DNA from: CAZUHB01 sp964620445
GTDB lineage: Bacteria > Planctomycetota > B15-G4 > CAYZWU01
Length of the DNA: 64,000 nt
Assembly: GCA_964620445.1 (NCBI GenBank)
Contig: CAZUHB010000008.1
Location: 1-64,000, forward strand
Reading direction: 5' to 3'
Part shown: positions 53,438 through 61,610 of the stretch, in pieces
How positions within the stretch are numbered: the first letter of the stretch is position 1
How the letters are laid out: each line of letters opens with the position of its first letter
Notes under the pieces: generated by a model
What the model saw: the letters and a program-made list of their open reading frames with translations, nothing else
What the model was told of the DNA's origin: nothing
Databases searched by the model: none
Translations under genes and position numbers: made by a program

Positions 53438-56400
53438 TCAATACTTCATCTTGATTCTGACGAAATTGACCTGCGGCTTCGGACTTGTCGGGGTCAATGG
53501 ATAAGGTTCCCTTGCCGTGTTCAGTTCCACCTTGAACCGGATGAACTGCTTTCCGCTCAGTGAGGTGATATCCGCGGTCCATTCGGTATACGAATTCGGA
53601 TCAGGAACCTTGGAGCCGCGCACGACCGGTTCGGCGCCTTGGAAAAGGACACTCACCGCGTTCTCGTCCGGAATGTAATGCACCGTGCCGTTATCCCAGT
53701 CGGGAGCATAGACCTCGATGTCGTTGTCCTCCGGATTGGGTATGTGTCCGTTCTGGGTTATCACAAGTCCCGTTGACAGGTCGATGCCGGTAAATCCGAG
53801 AAAATATGGAGCCGGATAGCCGCCAACCGGATCACGATGAATGATCTGGCCCATATCGATCCACTTCGAGAGACCGTATGAAAGCGGTCCAAGTGTCGTT
53901 GGAGTCTTGGCCGGATCGATGAGACATTCTTCTTCAGGATCGTCGTACGTCTTCGGAAACTTGGCGTTGCTGTCGTATTTCACCTTGTAGTGGTAGTACT
54001 TCTCGAGACAGTTCTTGCCGTTGCCGCCAGTAAAGCATTTGCACTCGGTCGGAGTGCCGTCGCAGATCGCGTTGTTCCCCCAGTATTCGCCGTACCAGTC
54101 AACTTTGACCACATCAGCGAAAACGGACTCCTCGTCCACGATAGTCAGATCGGTGCTCCAGTCGGGCACCTGTAGCTGAACCAAACCGTATCCGCCGGGA
54201 CCGCCGTCTCCAATCGACCAGTTACAGTAACTGCCCCTGTGGCCTCTCGCCGGGATGAGACAATTATTTGTCTTGAAAGCGGACCAGTTCTGGCCGTTGG
54301 AATTCGTCCAGGTCACTTCCTTGGCATCACCGGGGTAGCCCCCGGAAACATCGATCACGGAGTTGTAGTAGAGATGTATCCGTTTCGCCGAGTCGAGAAT
54401 GATGGCACCGCCGCTGCCGCCGCCACCTGCGCCACCGAAATTGCCGTGACCGATGACCTCGCCGACACCGCCTTCGCCACCGCGGGCCAATAGCGTACCG
54501 CCTGGCCAGATCAGGATTTCTTCGAGCGCATAGATCGCCAGCGCTCCTCCGCCGCCTCCGCCACCGCCGCCTTTCGCGTCATACGCGCTCCGGTCGAGCG
54601 GCGGAAACCAGCCGGCTGCGGCCTGAATGGACGCGGGGTTCATGCTATCCAGCCGGGAGCCAGCACCGCCACCGCCCTGTCCACCCTGGATATGAATCAT
54701 CTCGCCGCCAAGCCCGATGAAATCATTGGCCGGATCCCCGTCGCCGAAGGGCCAGATCCCGGGATCGCCCCCCTTCGGATGCTGACACCAGTAGCGGTGT
54801 TCCTCCCCGAACTCGACCGGGGCGCCGTCGTCCCACCACCACGAATCCCTCTCGAAGTAACGGACCGGATCGTCGGGATCCGCGCCGTATTTCCCCATTC
54901 CGTGATAACCGTAGCCGCCCTGCTGCAGATAGGAACCACCGCCTCCGCCCGAACCGCGGGAATCGTCATCAGGGCTCGATCCGAGGTAAGGAACATCCGT
55001 TCCCTTGGCGCCGCATTGTCCGCCTTCGCCGCCGATCTGTCGCAGATTTCCCGGCCCCCAACCGGATTCACCCATATTGGGCGACCTGAGGTCTGTGAGG
55101 AGCTGAAAGTCTTCAGGTTTAGGCGGATTCGACATGCCGCCGCGCCCGCCGCCCGGACCACCGATCCCGCCAGGTGTCGGCGTAAAAGCCGAATTGAAAG
55201 TGGGGTCGTCCATACCGTCGATTCCAGAGACATCGATGATGCCGTAGATCTCCACCTTGCCCGTAGCCGTGAAGATCAGGGGATTTGATCCAAGGCCTCT
55301 CACTGTCACGTCCGCGGGGATGACGATATCGTGGAAGTTGAAGACTCCCCCCGTCACTACCGTCGGTTTCCTCACCCCCGGCGTGGATCCGTCGAAGAGA
55401 GGAAGAGGCTGATAATCGGTGTCGAGAAGAACGGTGGGAAACACGCCGAGCGGTTTGAAATCACCCAGATTTCCCTCGCCGCTCATTCCGTACGTCGCGA
55501 GGAGATGCTCGTAGTCCGGTGGAGTGTTGTCCACGTCGGCCACGGCCCAGTTAGCGGGCGCCATACCTTCCAGCATGGCATTTCCCTGCCAGTCCTTCGA
55601 CAAGAAGTCTTCGTAGAAAATGTCGTCCACTTCTCCCGCTCCCGGGTCGAAGGTGGAAAAGGTTGCCAGCAGATCGGCCTCGGCCGCGATGCGGTCCGAA
55701 TCCTCCGGATCGATACCGTCCTGATTCGCCTGACTTCCCAGACTGATGTTTTTGAAACCACGGCGAATCAGCAGTTCGACCCTGGATCCGAATGGAAGAA
55801 CACCGCTGGGAGTCAAAACGACCTTCGAACCGGTGTAGTAATTCTCCACCAGATCGGCGTGGGTACTCAGTTCGGTTGCCGGTCCGATCATGTCGAATAA
55901 AGCTTTGTTGTCGATTCCCGTGATCGTGAATTGCTCCGGGCCGATGACGTCGTAGTTCTCGAGATCGAAGGTATCCACCTTCAAGCCGTCCCGGTTGTAC
56001 AGGGAGATGCGATTGAAACCCATCATACCGATCGAAGTGTAGTCCTCCGACACGGAGTAGATCTGGTTCGCCTGTATCGGGTCGGAGAAAAGATCGATTT
56101 CCCAGAGCGTCGCGAATGCAACAGGCGATCCGGAATTGACCACCGATGTTGCATAGACGGTTCCGTCATGGCGCACTGCGAGGTCGAGAACCGGACCGGC
56201 TGACGTACCCAGATCCAGCAGATCGGTGACAGCCCCCGTCTCTTTGTCAATCGAGATGATGACACCCAGGTCGGCATTGATACCGTATAGCGTCCCGTCC
56301 TGCCCCAGAGCCAGGCCGCGCACGTTCGTCAAACCGCCGCCGAAACTAACGGGCGAGTAGAGGCGGCAGATCTCACTAAACTTGAGATTCTTGTACTCCA

Positions 56401-57472
56401 CACGATAGAGTTCACTTCCGGTCGTTCCCCACATGATTCCGGCATCGTCGATGACGACACCCCTCAGGCCGGTAATCGTGTAAGGATTCGTGGACAACCG
56501 CGTGACCCCGATCTTGGTGGCTTCACCTGTACCGCGATCGACGCTGAAGATACCGGGATCTTCGGATGTTCCCACGTCGAGGGCCGCGAAACCGACCGGT
56601 GCCGAGTAGAGCATGAAGATGTTTTCATCATCGACCGTGTCGCCGTCGAGATCGAGTTTCAAACCGGCTATGTTCTCTTCCGCGCTGTAGACAGGCTGGT
56701 CGAATTCGACGAAGAATTCCTTCTCCTGAGGAAAACTGGAGATATCGCTGAAGGTATTGATCGCCACGTCGACCTCTCCATCCCCTGGATACAGATCGAT
56801 GACCTGTGGAGGTGTGGTCGGATGATTGGAGTAGAAAAGATTGGGAAGATCCTCGGAGCATGTGGTGAAACGGACCGGATTCGTCACGGAATTTTTTACA
56901 CCCTTGAGATTGGATATTGTTCCTCCCAGTCCGATCGGAATATAAACGATGTACTCCTTGTCAGGGAGCAATCCGGGAACCTCGTCGAGCGTGGCGTTGG
57001 TTGATAAATCAATCTCCTCCACGGGAAAGTAGGGCGTGAACACCACCCTGTTCCCCATCCGTTCGTAAACGCCGCGAGCGGGTATGATTGCCCGGTCGTG
57101 GTCGACGGCGCCGTCGGGACCGGTATAGTTCGAATCCAGAAGGGCGTAGACCTGCAGCGAATCGTAGACGGCCGGCTCCAGGATCTCGATTCTGGCCGGA
57201 CCGTCCGGAGCACCGGAGAAAGTGAAGATGATCTGCTGTCCGAGAGGTCCCCCCGCCGGAGGAGTCTGGGTTGCGCCGCTCAGATCTGTCCAGGCCGGAA
57301 AGGTGATCGAATTGAGGATGATCCCTTCGCCGCCGCCTTGAGCTCCCTGCCCTCCTCCGCCTCCGCCGCCGCTACCGCCGCCGCCGCAGGAAGAAAGTAT
57401 CGCAAAAAGAAAAAGGCATACCAGAAGAGCTGGTAGCCTTCGCGCTTTCGAAAAAGATGAAAAGGATTCCAT
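53438..57472 (-). CDS. Giant glycine-rich lipoprotein
   Basis: The 1344-residue protein has a signal peptide and lipobox (FAILSSC), followed by a Gly-rich linker. Residues about 60-240 look like an Ig-like domain; 290-520 hold a propeller-like part (GIMWGTTGSELYRV; GTLYGINADLGVIISID). From about 640 to 1000 a long Gly-rich region with short G-rich loops (GGGRGGMS; GGSYLQQGGYGYHG; GGGGGGGGGALAIYALEEIL) alternates with beta-strands. The C-terminal part is beta-rich, with Cys at about 1135-1195 in ECKCFTGGNGKNC and EECLID. It is probably a surface or matrix protein. I do not know the family. Confidence 0.78.
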   Translation of the reverse strand: MESFSSFSKARRLPALLVCLFLFAILSSCGGGGSGGGGGGGQGAQGGGEGIILNSITFPAWTDLSGATQTPPAGGPLGQQIIFTFSGAPDGPARIEILEPAVYDSLQVYALLDSNYTGPDGAVDHDRAIIPARGVYERMGNRVVFTPYFPVEEIDLSTNATLDEVPGLLPDKEYIVYIPIGLGGTISNLKGVKNSVTNPVRFTTCSEDLPNLFYSNHPTTPPQVIDLYPGDGEVDVAINTFSDISSFPQEKEFFVEFDQPVYSAEENIAGLKLDLDGDTVDDENIFMLYSAPVGFAALDVGTSEDPGIFSVDRGTGEATKIGVTRLSTNPYTITGLRGVVIDDAGIMWGTTGSELYRVEYKNLKFSEICRLYSPVSFGGGLTNVRGLALGQDGTLYGINADLGVIISIDKETGAVTDLLDLGTSAGPVLDLAVRHDGTVYATSVVNSGSPVAFATLWEIDLFSDPIQANQIYSVSEDYTSIGMMGFNRISLYNRDGLKVDTFDLENYDVIGPEQFTITGIDNKALFDMIGPATELSTHADLVENYYTGSKVVLTPSGVLPFGSRVELLIRRGFKNISLGSQANQDGIDPEDSDRIAAEADLLATFSTFDPGAGEVDDIFYEDFLSKDWQGNAMLEGMAPANWAVADVDNTPPDYEHLLATYGMSGEGNLGDFKPLGVFPTVLLDTDYQPLPLFDGSTPGVRKPTVVTGGVFNFHDIVIPADVTVRGLGSNPLIFTATGKVEIYGIIDVSGIDGMDDPTFNSAFTPTPGGIGGPGGGRGGMSNPPKPEDFQLLTDLRSPNMGESGWGPGNLRQIGGEGGQCGAKGTDVPYLGSSPDDDSRGSGGGGGSYLQQGGYGYHGMGKYGADPDDPVRYFERDSWWWDDGAPVEFGEEHRYWCQHPKGGDPGIWPFGDGDPANDFIGLGGEMIHIQGGQGGGGAGSRLDSMNPASIQAAAGWFPPLDRSAYDAKGGGGGGGGGALAIYALEEILIWPGGTLLARGGEGGVGEVIGHGNFGGAGGGGSGGAIILDSAKRIHLYYNSVIDVSGGYPGDAKEVTWTNSNGQNWSAFKTNNCLIPARGHRGSYCNWSIGDGGPGGYGLVQLQVPDWSTDLTIVDEESVFADVVKVDWYGEYWGNNAICDGTPTECKCFTGGNGKNCLEKYYHYKVKYDSNAKFPKTYDDPEEECLIDPAKTPTTLGPLSYGLSKWIDMGQIIHRDPVGGYPAPYFLGFTGIDLSTGLVITQNGHIPNPEDNDIEVYAPDWDNGTVHYIPDENAVSVLFQGAEPVVRGSKVPDPNSYTEWTADITSLSGKQFIRFKVELNTAREPYPLTPTSPKPQVNFVRIKMKY

Positions 57473-57843
57473 CGTGTCACCCTTAGTTGTACCTGGGACC
57501 TTCGAATCCAGAAAACTGCATACGCTCTGCAGTGCTTCTAACCTCTATTATTAAAACTAGTCTCAACTTCTGAACATGGCAACAAAGATAGTCAACAACG
57601 TCTATCGACCAATCTTCCCAGGGGAACGAGCCCTTCTCGGCCATTAGCTTAACTATTGTATCGTTAAGGATTTCTGTTCTCTTGAATCAATTCTGGTCTT
57701 ACATAATATAAATCAAAAAAATTATCCTGTCAGCAGAGAAGAATTCCAGAAAAAAGAGAAATGTAACTCCGCCTTAAGATCTTTCTTCTTCCGGGGTTGC
57801 AGAGAGAGGTCGATTCGGCCGCGAGCGGCGCGATCGGATCGCC
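57473..57843 (-). other. 371-base A+T-rich intergenic region with dyad
   Basis: It is upstream of the giant lipoprotein gene and downstream of the DUF362/DUF6599 pair. A dyad CTTAAC-N9-GTTAAG stands at 57648-57668. The minus strand holds AT-rich promoter-like pieces (TTTATATTATG) but no clear -35/-10 pair. No terminator with a T-tract follows the DUF6599 stop. Confidence 0.4.
57648..57668. promoter_or_regulatory. CTTAAC / GTTAAG dyad, possible operator
   Basis: Six-base arms with a nine-base centre (TATTGTATC), within the only A+T-rich gap here and about 180 bases upstream of the giant lipoprotein ATG. Size suits a homodimeric repressor site. Chance occurrence is possible. Confidence 0.25.
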
Positions 57844-58812
57844 TCAACGAAATGCCGCGATCCGTTTCACCAGGCGCGCTCGAAAAGAAGTGGCACCGCC
57901 GCTCTTCGGATCGGAGGAGGTGAGCAAAATGAATCGCCGCGTCAGACAAGCTTCGAGAATTCTCCCCTCCTTGTCGACTGCGCTGAAGGCCCCATCCGCG
58001 CCGCTGAATTCCGAATATTCACCACTGTTCCGAAACACTCCCGACACACTCCCGAACCGTTGCGCGGCCTCCGTGTCGCCCCCGTATGCGAAGACAAAAA
58101 CCACGCAGCCCTCATCGGATGCGCCTTTCACGATCTCCTTGGCCTCGAAAATGTCCCTTGTGAAGAACCTGTGGCAGTTGAACCATGCTATCGGCCCGGT
58201 CATGTAAACGACACTCCGCCCGGCAACGCCTTCGGCGCCCAGCAGATCGACGAGATCTGGCGCCCTTGATTCGGTCATGAGCGCGGCGTCAACCGCACTG
58301 GCGATCACCTTCAGTCCATCGACGGTTTTCTGACGCTCGTCAAAAGCGGTGAGCGTGATCAGGAATGGACCCTTCCAGAGATAGGCGTAGTAGTCGTACA
58401 TCACACCGCCGCCGCCCAGCGCCAGAGGGCGCCCCTCCGATCCTCTTTTGGTGGACCAGATTCCGTAGGCGGCCGCATGACTGTCCATCTCGTAGATTTC
58501 AAGGGTGATTCTCCCGCCCTCATCCCCGGAAAATCCCTGCACGACGACCCGCTCGAAACCATACTCGTGGTAGATTTCCGCACCGCCGTTGATAAACGCG
58601 TAAAGATCATCACCTTCGAAAACTCTCGGATCGCCAGCGGGGCGCCAATCGCCGAGCCGATCCGGATCTGGAAGGTAGGGCCCGAAATCGAAGGCACACT
58701 CCGGCGGCAAGGAGGAATCCGGTCCGCACCGGCTCAGGCCGAGTACGCATCCGGCCGCAAGCAGCACCGGCAAGAGAAGACTCAAAACTCCGGTCACGAA
58801 TTCGTGCCTCAT
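57844..58812 (-). CDS. DUF6599-type lipoprotein (copy 2)
   Basis: The 322-residue protein starts at ATG 58812, overlapping the DUF362 stop as ATGA. It has an N-terminal signal sequence (MRHEFVTGVLSLLLPVLLAA) with Cys at G-C and R-C for lipidation. DLYAFINGGAEIYHEYGFERVVVQGF and EMDSHAAAYGIWSTKRG match copy 1 (ELYGHINGGAEIFLDLGF; MTDHAAALGIYLMKCG). The C-terminal domain differs more. Function is unknown; the pairing with DUF362 is repeated, which argues for a physical or sequential partnership. Confidence 0.78.
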   Translation of the reverse strand: MRHEFVTGVLSLLLPVLLAAGCVLGLSRCGPDSSLPPECAFDFGPYLPDPDRLGDWRPAGDPRVFEGDDLYAFINGGAEIYHEYGFERVVVQGFSGDEGGRITLEIYEMDSHAAAYGIWSTKRGSEGRPLALGGGGVMYDYYAYLWKGPFLITLTAFDERQKTVDGLKVIASAVDAALMTESRAPDLVDLLGAEGVAGRSVVYMTGPIAWFNCHRFFTRDIFEAKEIVKGASDEGCVVFVFAYGGDTEAAQRFGSVSGVFRNSGEYSEFSGADGAFSAVDKEGRILEACLTRRFILLTSSDPKSGGATSFRARLVKRIAAFR

Positions 58813-59765
58813 ATCTCCAATTCTCTGAGATCCGCCTTCGAAAGATCGATCTCTCCGATCCCATGCTCGTGGCCCGCCTTGATCATGATGATCTCTTCGG
58901 GTTTCAGATCCCACAGCGAGGCGCAGTAGGCATCGATCGCCACCCGGTCTCGACCTGCAACCACCTTCATCGGCCGGTGCAGCCTGCCCGGTCCGAAGGG
59001 GCCGTTCGTGACAATGAACTCCGTGGCATCGACGACACACAGCGAAGGTTCGATAGCGGTGTTCAGATCGGCGATACACTGGTCGAGATGGGCGATATTA
59101 TCGTTCTTGAAATTCCCTGTGTGAAAAGTCCGGTTCGATCGAGGCGAGTTGAGTCCCATCAGGTTCTTCATCGTCCCCGTGAACTTGTTGCCCACGTGAT
59201 CCTTCGTGATCGGAACATTGATGAAAACATCGTATTCGAAGAAACGCTCCATGATGTGGGCCTCTTTCAGGATCTTTCCTTCCGGCAAGACCGTCGAGCG
59301 GAACATCGAATCATCCTTGCCGTCGACGAGCTTCAGCCCCGCTCCGGCATCCTTCACCACCTGCGCCAAACCGGTCGACTCCCAGCATTCCGCCGGCAGC
59401 CAGCTCAAGCAGTCGACTCCCTTCGAACCGGCGTCGTTGCACAGATCGAGGAGTGCGCGGACGATGTCCGGGCTGGTGAAGACACCGGGATTGTTCCGCT
59501 GCGCGTTGGGCAGGATGCAAACCGTCGCTCCCCTTGACACGAATCGCTCGATCCCCCCCAGGGTTTCGACGGCTTTCACCGTCGAGTCGTACTTGCTCTC
59601 TCCCCTGATCGCCGCAATGACCGATCGATCGACCGGTTCGGTCCGAACGGGGCGATCCCCTTCTCGACAGGACGTGGAACCGAGCAGACCGCCAGCCACC
59701 AACGTGGCGGCACCGACATTGGCGCTCCTCTTGATGAACGCACGGCGGGACATTTTGCTCTTCAT
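58809..59765 (-). CDS. Tat-exported DUF362 protein (copy 2)
   Basis: The 318-residue protein has a Tat signal (MKSKMSRRAFIKRSANVGAA, then LVAGGLLGSTSC). DUF362 marks follow: FEYDVFINVPITKDHVG, GTMKNLMGLNSPRSNRTFH, and VAGRDRVAIDAYCASLW. ATG 59765 has GAGGAAGGA nearby. It is 91 residues shorter than copy 1. The stop overlaps the DUF6599 start. It is separated by about 80 bases from the NCS1-like permease gene upstream and may share its transcript. Confidence 0.82.
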   Translation of the reverse strand: MKSKMSRRAFIKRSANVGAATLVAGGLLGSTSCREGDRPVRTEPVDRSVIAAIRGESKYDSTVKAVETLGGIERFVSRGATVCILPNAQRNNPGVFTSPDIVRALLDLCNDAGSKGVDCLSWLPAECWESTGLAQVVKDAGAGLKLVDGKDDSMFRSTVLPEGKILKEAHIMERFFEYDVFINVPITKDHVGNKFTGTMKNLMGLNSPRSNRTFHTGNFKNDNIAHLDQCIADLNTAIEPSLCVVDATEFIVTNGPFGPGRLHRPMKVVAGRDRVAIDAYCASLWDLKPEEIIMIKAGHEHGIGEIDLSKADLRELEI

Positions 59766-59845
59766 GCTTGGTCCTTCCTCTCTAACAGGACTTGGTGCGA
59801 AATCGCCTGCACCACTCGAAAAAAAACATTCCAACGATCACCGGT

Positions 59846-61582
59846 TCAGTGCGCTCCCCGCTCCTTCTTTCTCGTGAGCTGCCATGCCGTGCCGGTCAGG
59901 AAGTAGACAAGCGTGGGCACGATCAGCCACTTCTTGAACCACTCCATGTTTTCCTGATAGGAAGCGTAATCTGAAAAGTAAACGACGCACGGCATCACTA
60001 CGCACGCACCGAGCGCGGCCAAGGCTCCGAGTCCGAACAGTCGCGAAAGAACGGTGTTGCCCCGTTCGCTCCGCGGCGCGGCGGAGGAGGCTCCGGGCGA
60101 AACGCCGGGCGGTCGGCCGGGAGGTTTGCCGGAATCTCCACCGGCCCCGTCGGCGATCGGACTCCTTGCCCCCGCGTAAGCGGCCAGGACGATGTAGACG
60201 GCAGCGGTGACGATGTAGACGGGCAGAAAAAGAAAAAAGAGATGGACCGTGTCGGTGAGCCAGAGGCCGAGGGCAAGCGCCATCCCGACGGCCCACGCGA
60301 CAAGGGCGGGCCAGTTCAGGATCTGCCCGCGCGCCGAGGACCAGTATCGGGTCAGACCGATGCGCGGAAAGATCCAGTGCTCGGTGACCACGATCGCCCC
60401 GGCCGGTACGAGAAGAAGACCGTAAAGCCCGACAAAATCCAGCAATCCCTTGAACACGAACGGAAAGCAAGCGATCACCGTGGTGATCGCGCCGGCCACG
60501 AGTGTGACCGACCACCGGGGCCAGTTCGGGGTGACTGCCTGCAGCGCGAGACCGGCCCTGTAGAGAGTCGGATTGGATGTTGTCCAGCCGGCGATGACCA
60601 CGGCCAGGGCGCCGGCCACGCCGAGCACCGAGAACGCAACCGCCCCGGAATCGAGCGCCGTCAGAGGAGTCTGAAGGAGCAAGGCGGCCCCCGCTCCCAT
60701 CACACCGGCCCAGATCCAGGCCAGGTAGTGTCCGAGAAACATACCGAAGATAGAAAACAGACCGTACGAAGCACGCCGCGCGTACCGGAAGAGAGCCATG
60801 TCGGACAGCCCCATATGCATGGCGAGGTTGCAGATCCACGCAAAGGCGACGACATGCCAGAATCCGATCTGAGGCGGACCTCCTTCGGGCGTCCGTCCCG
60901 TCCATACGGCTTTCCGGCCCATTTCCCAGAAACGTGAAAAACTGTTGACGTCCCCCACTCCGGTCTCTGCGCCGAGCCGGGGAAGCATCACCAGAAATCC
61001 CGCCAGAAACATGATCAGCATCCACGGAGCGCAGACGGAGGCGAAAGCGGCCAGTTTCTTGAAACCCGCGATGGCGAGCATGACCACGACCGCGCCGACG
61101 AGCAGAACGACGAGAACGAAACCCCAGTGCGTCGGGTACCACTCGGTCTGCCGCGGGATCGAGCCGAACAGAAGGCGTACGGCCGATGCGGAAACGGTGA
61201 TCATGCAGCCGGCCAGGATGCAGAAGAGAACCGCGTTGAGCACGTTGTAGATGAGCGTCAAGACAGGTCCGCCGATCTTGCGCAGATACCAGTACAGCGT
61301 CATCCGCGTCTCGACCGCGATCGGTGCGCAGACGAGCGCCCAGCTGAGCACGGCCAGAAGATTGCCGATGGCCAATCCCACGACCACGTCCTTCACCGAG
61401 GTGCCCCACGTCACGAAAAGGGCGCCAATCACGAATTCGGTGGCGGCCACGTGTTCGCCAGCGAAGGATCCGGCAAAGTACCCGCCCCCGCAGAGCCGAT
61501 CCTCGCTGACCGGAGCTCGGTCGAACTCATAGAGAGAATCGAGCCGCTTGATCGCGCCGCTCCCTGATGGTTCTTTTCCCAT
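59846..61582 (-). CDS. NCS1-like permease
   Basis: The 578-residue membrane protein has about 12 helices. Its opening, DRLCGGGYFAGSFAGEHVAATEF, and the later GFWHVVAFAWICNLAMHMGLSDMALFRYARRA and IAGWTTSNPTLYRAGLALQAV match the LeuT-fold NCS1/cytosine-purine permease type. Such carriers take up nucleobases, allantoin or related compounds. ATG 61582 has GAGG 10 bases upstream; TTG 61591 is the alternative. A Pro/Gly-rich linker (about 490-520) precedes two further helices. It follows the rhamnosidase gene by 28 bases, so they are one operon. Confidence 0.75.
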   Translation of the reverse strand: MGKEPSGSGAIKRLDSLYEFDRAPVSEDRLCGGGYFAGSFAGEHVAATEFVIGALFVTWGTSVKDVVVGLAIGNLLAVLSWALVCAPIAVETRMTLYWYLRKIGGPVLTLIYNVLNAVLFCILAGCMITVSASAVRLLFGSIPRQTEWYPTHWGFVLVVLLVGAVVVMLAIAGFKKLAAFASVCAPWMLIMFLAGFLVMLPRLGAETGVGDVNSFSRFWEMGRKAVWTGRTPEGGPPQIGFWHVVAFAWICNLAMHMGLSDMALFRYARRASYGLFSIFGMFLGHYLAWIWAGVMGAGAALLLQTPLTALDSGAVAFSVLGVAGALAVVIAGWTTSNPTLYRAGLALQAVTPNWPRWSVTLVAGAITTVIACFPFVFKGLLDFVGLYGLLLVPAGAIVVTEHWIFPRIGLTRYWSSARGQILNWPALVAWAVGMALALGLWLTDTVHLFFLFLPVYIVTAAVYIVLAAYAGARSPIADGAGGDSGKPPGRPPGVSPGASSAAPRSERGNTVLSRLFGLGALAALGACVVMPCVVYFSDYASYQENMEWFKKWLIVPTLVYFLTGTAWQLTRKKERGAH

Positions 61583-61610
61583 GGTATTCAATCCTCAACT
61601 GGCGATGCGT

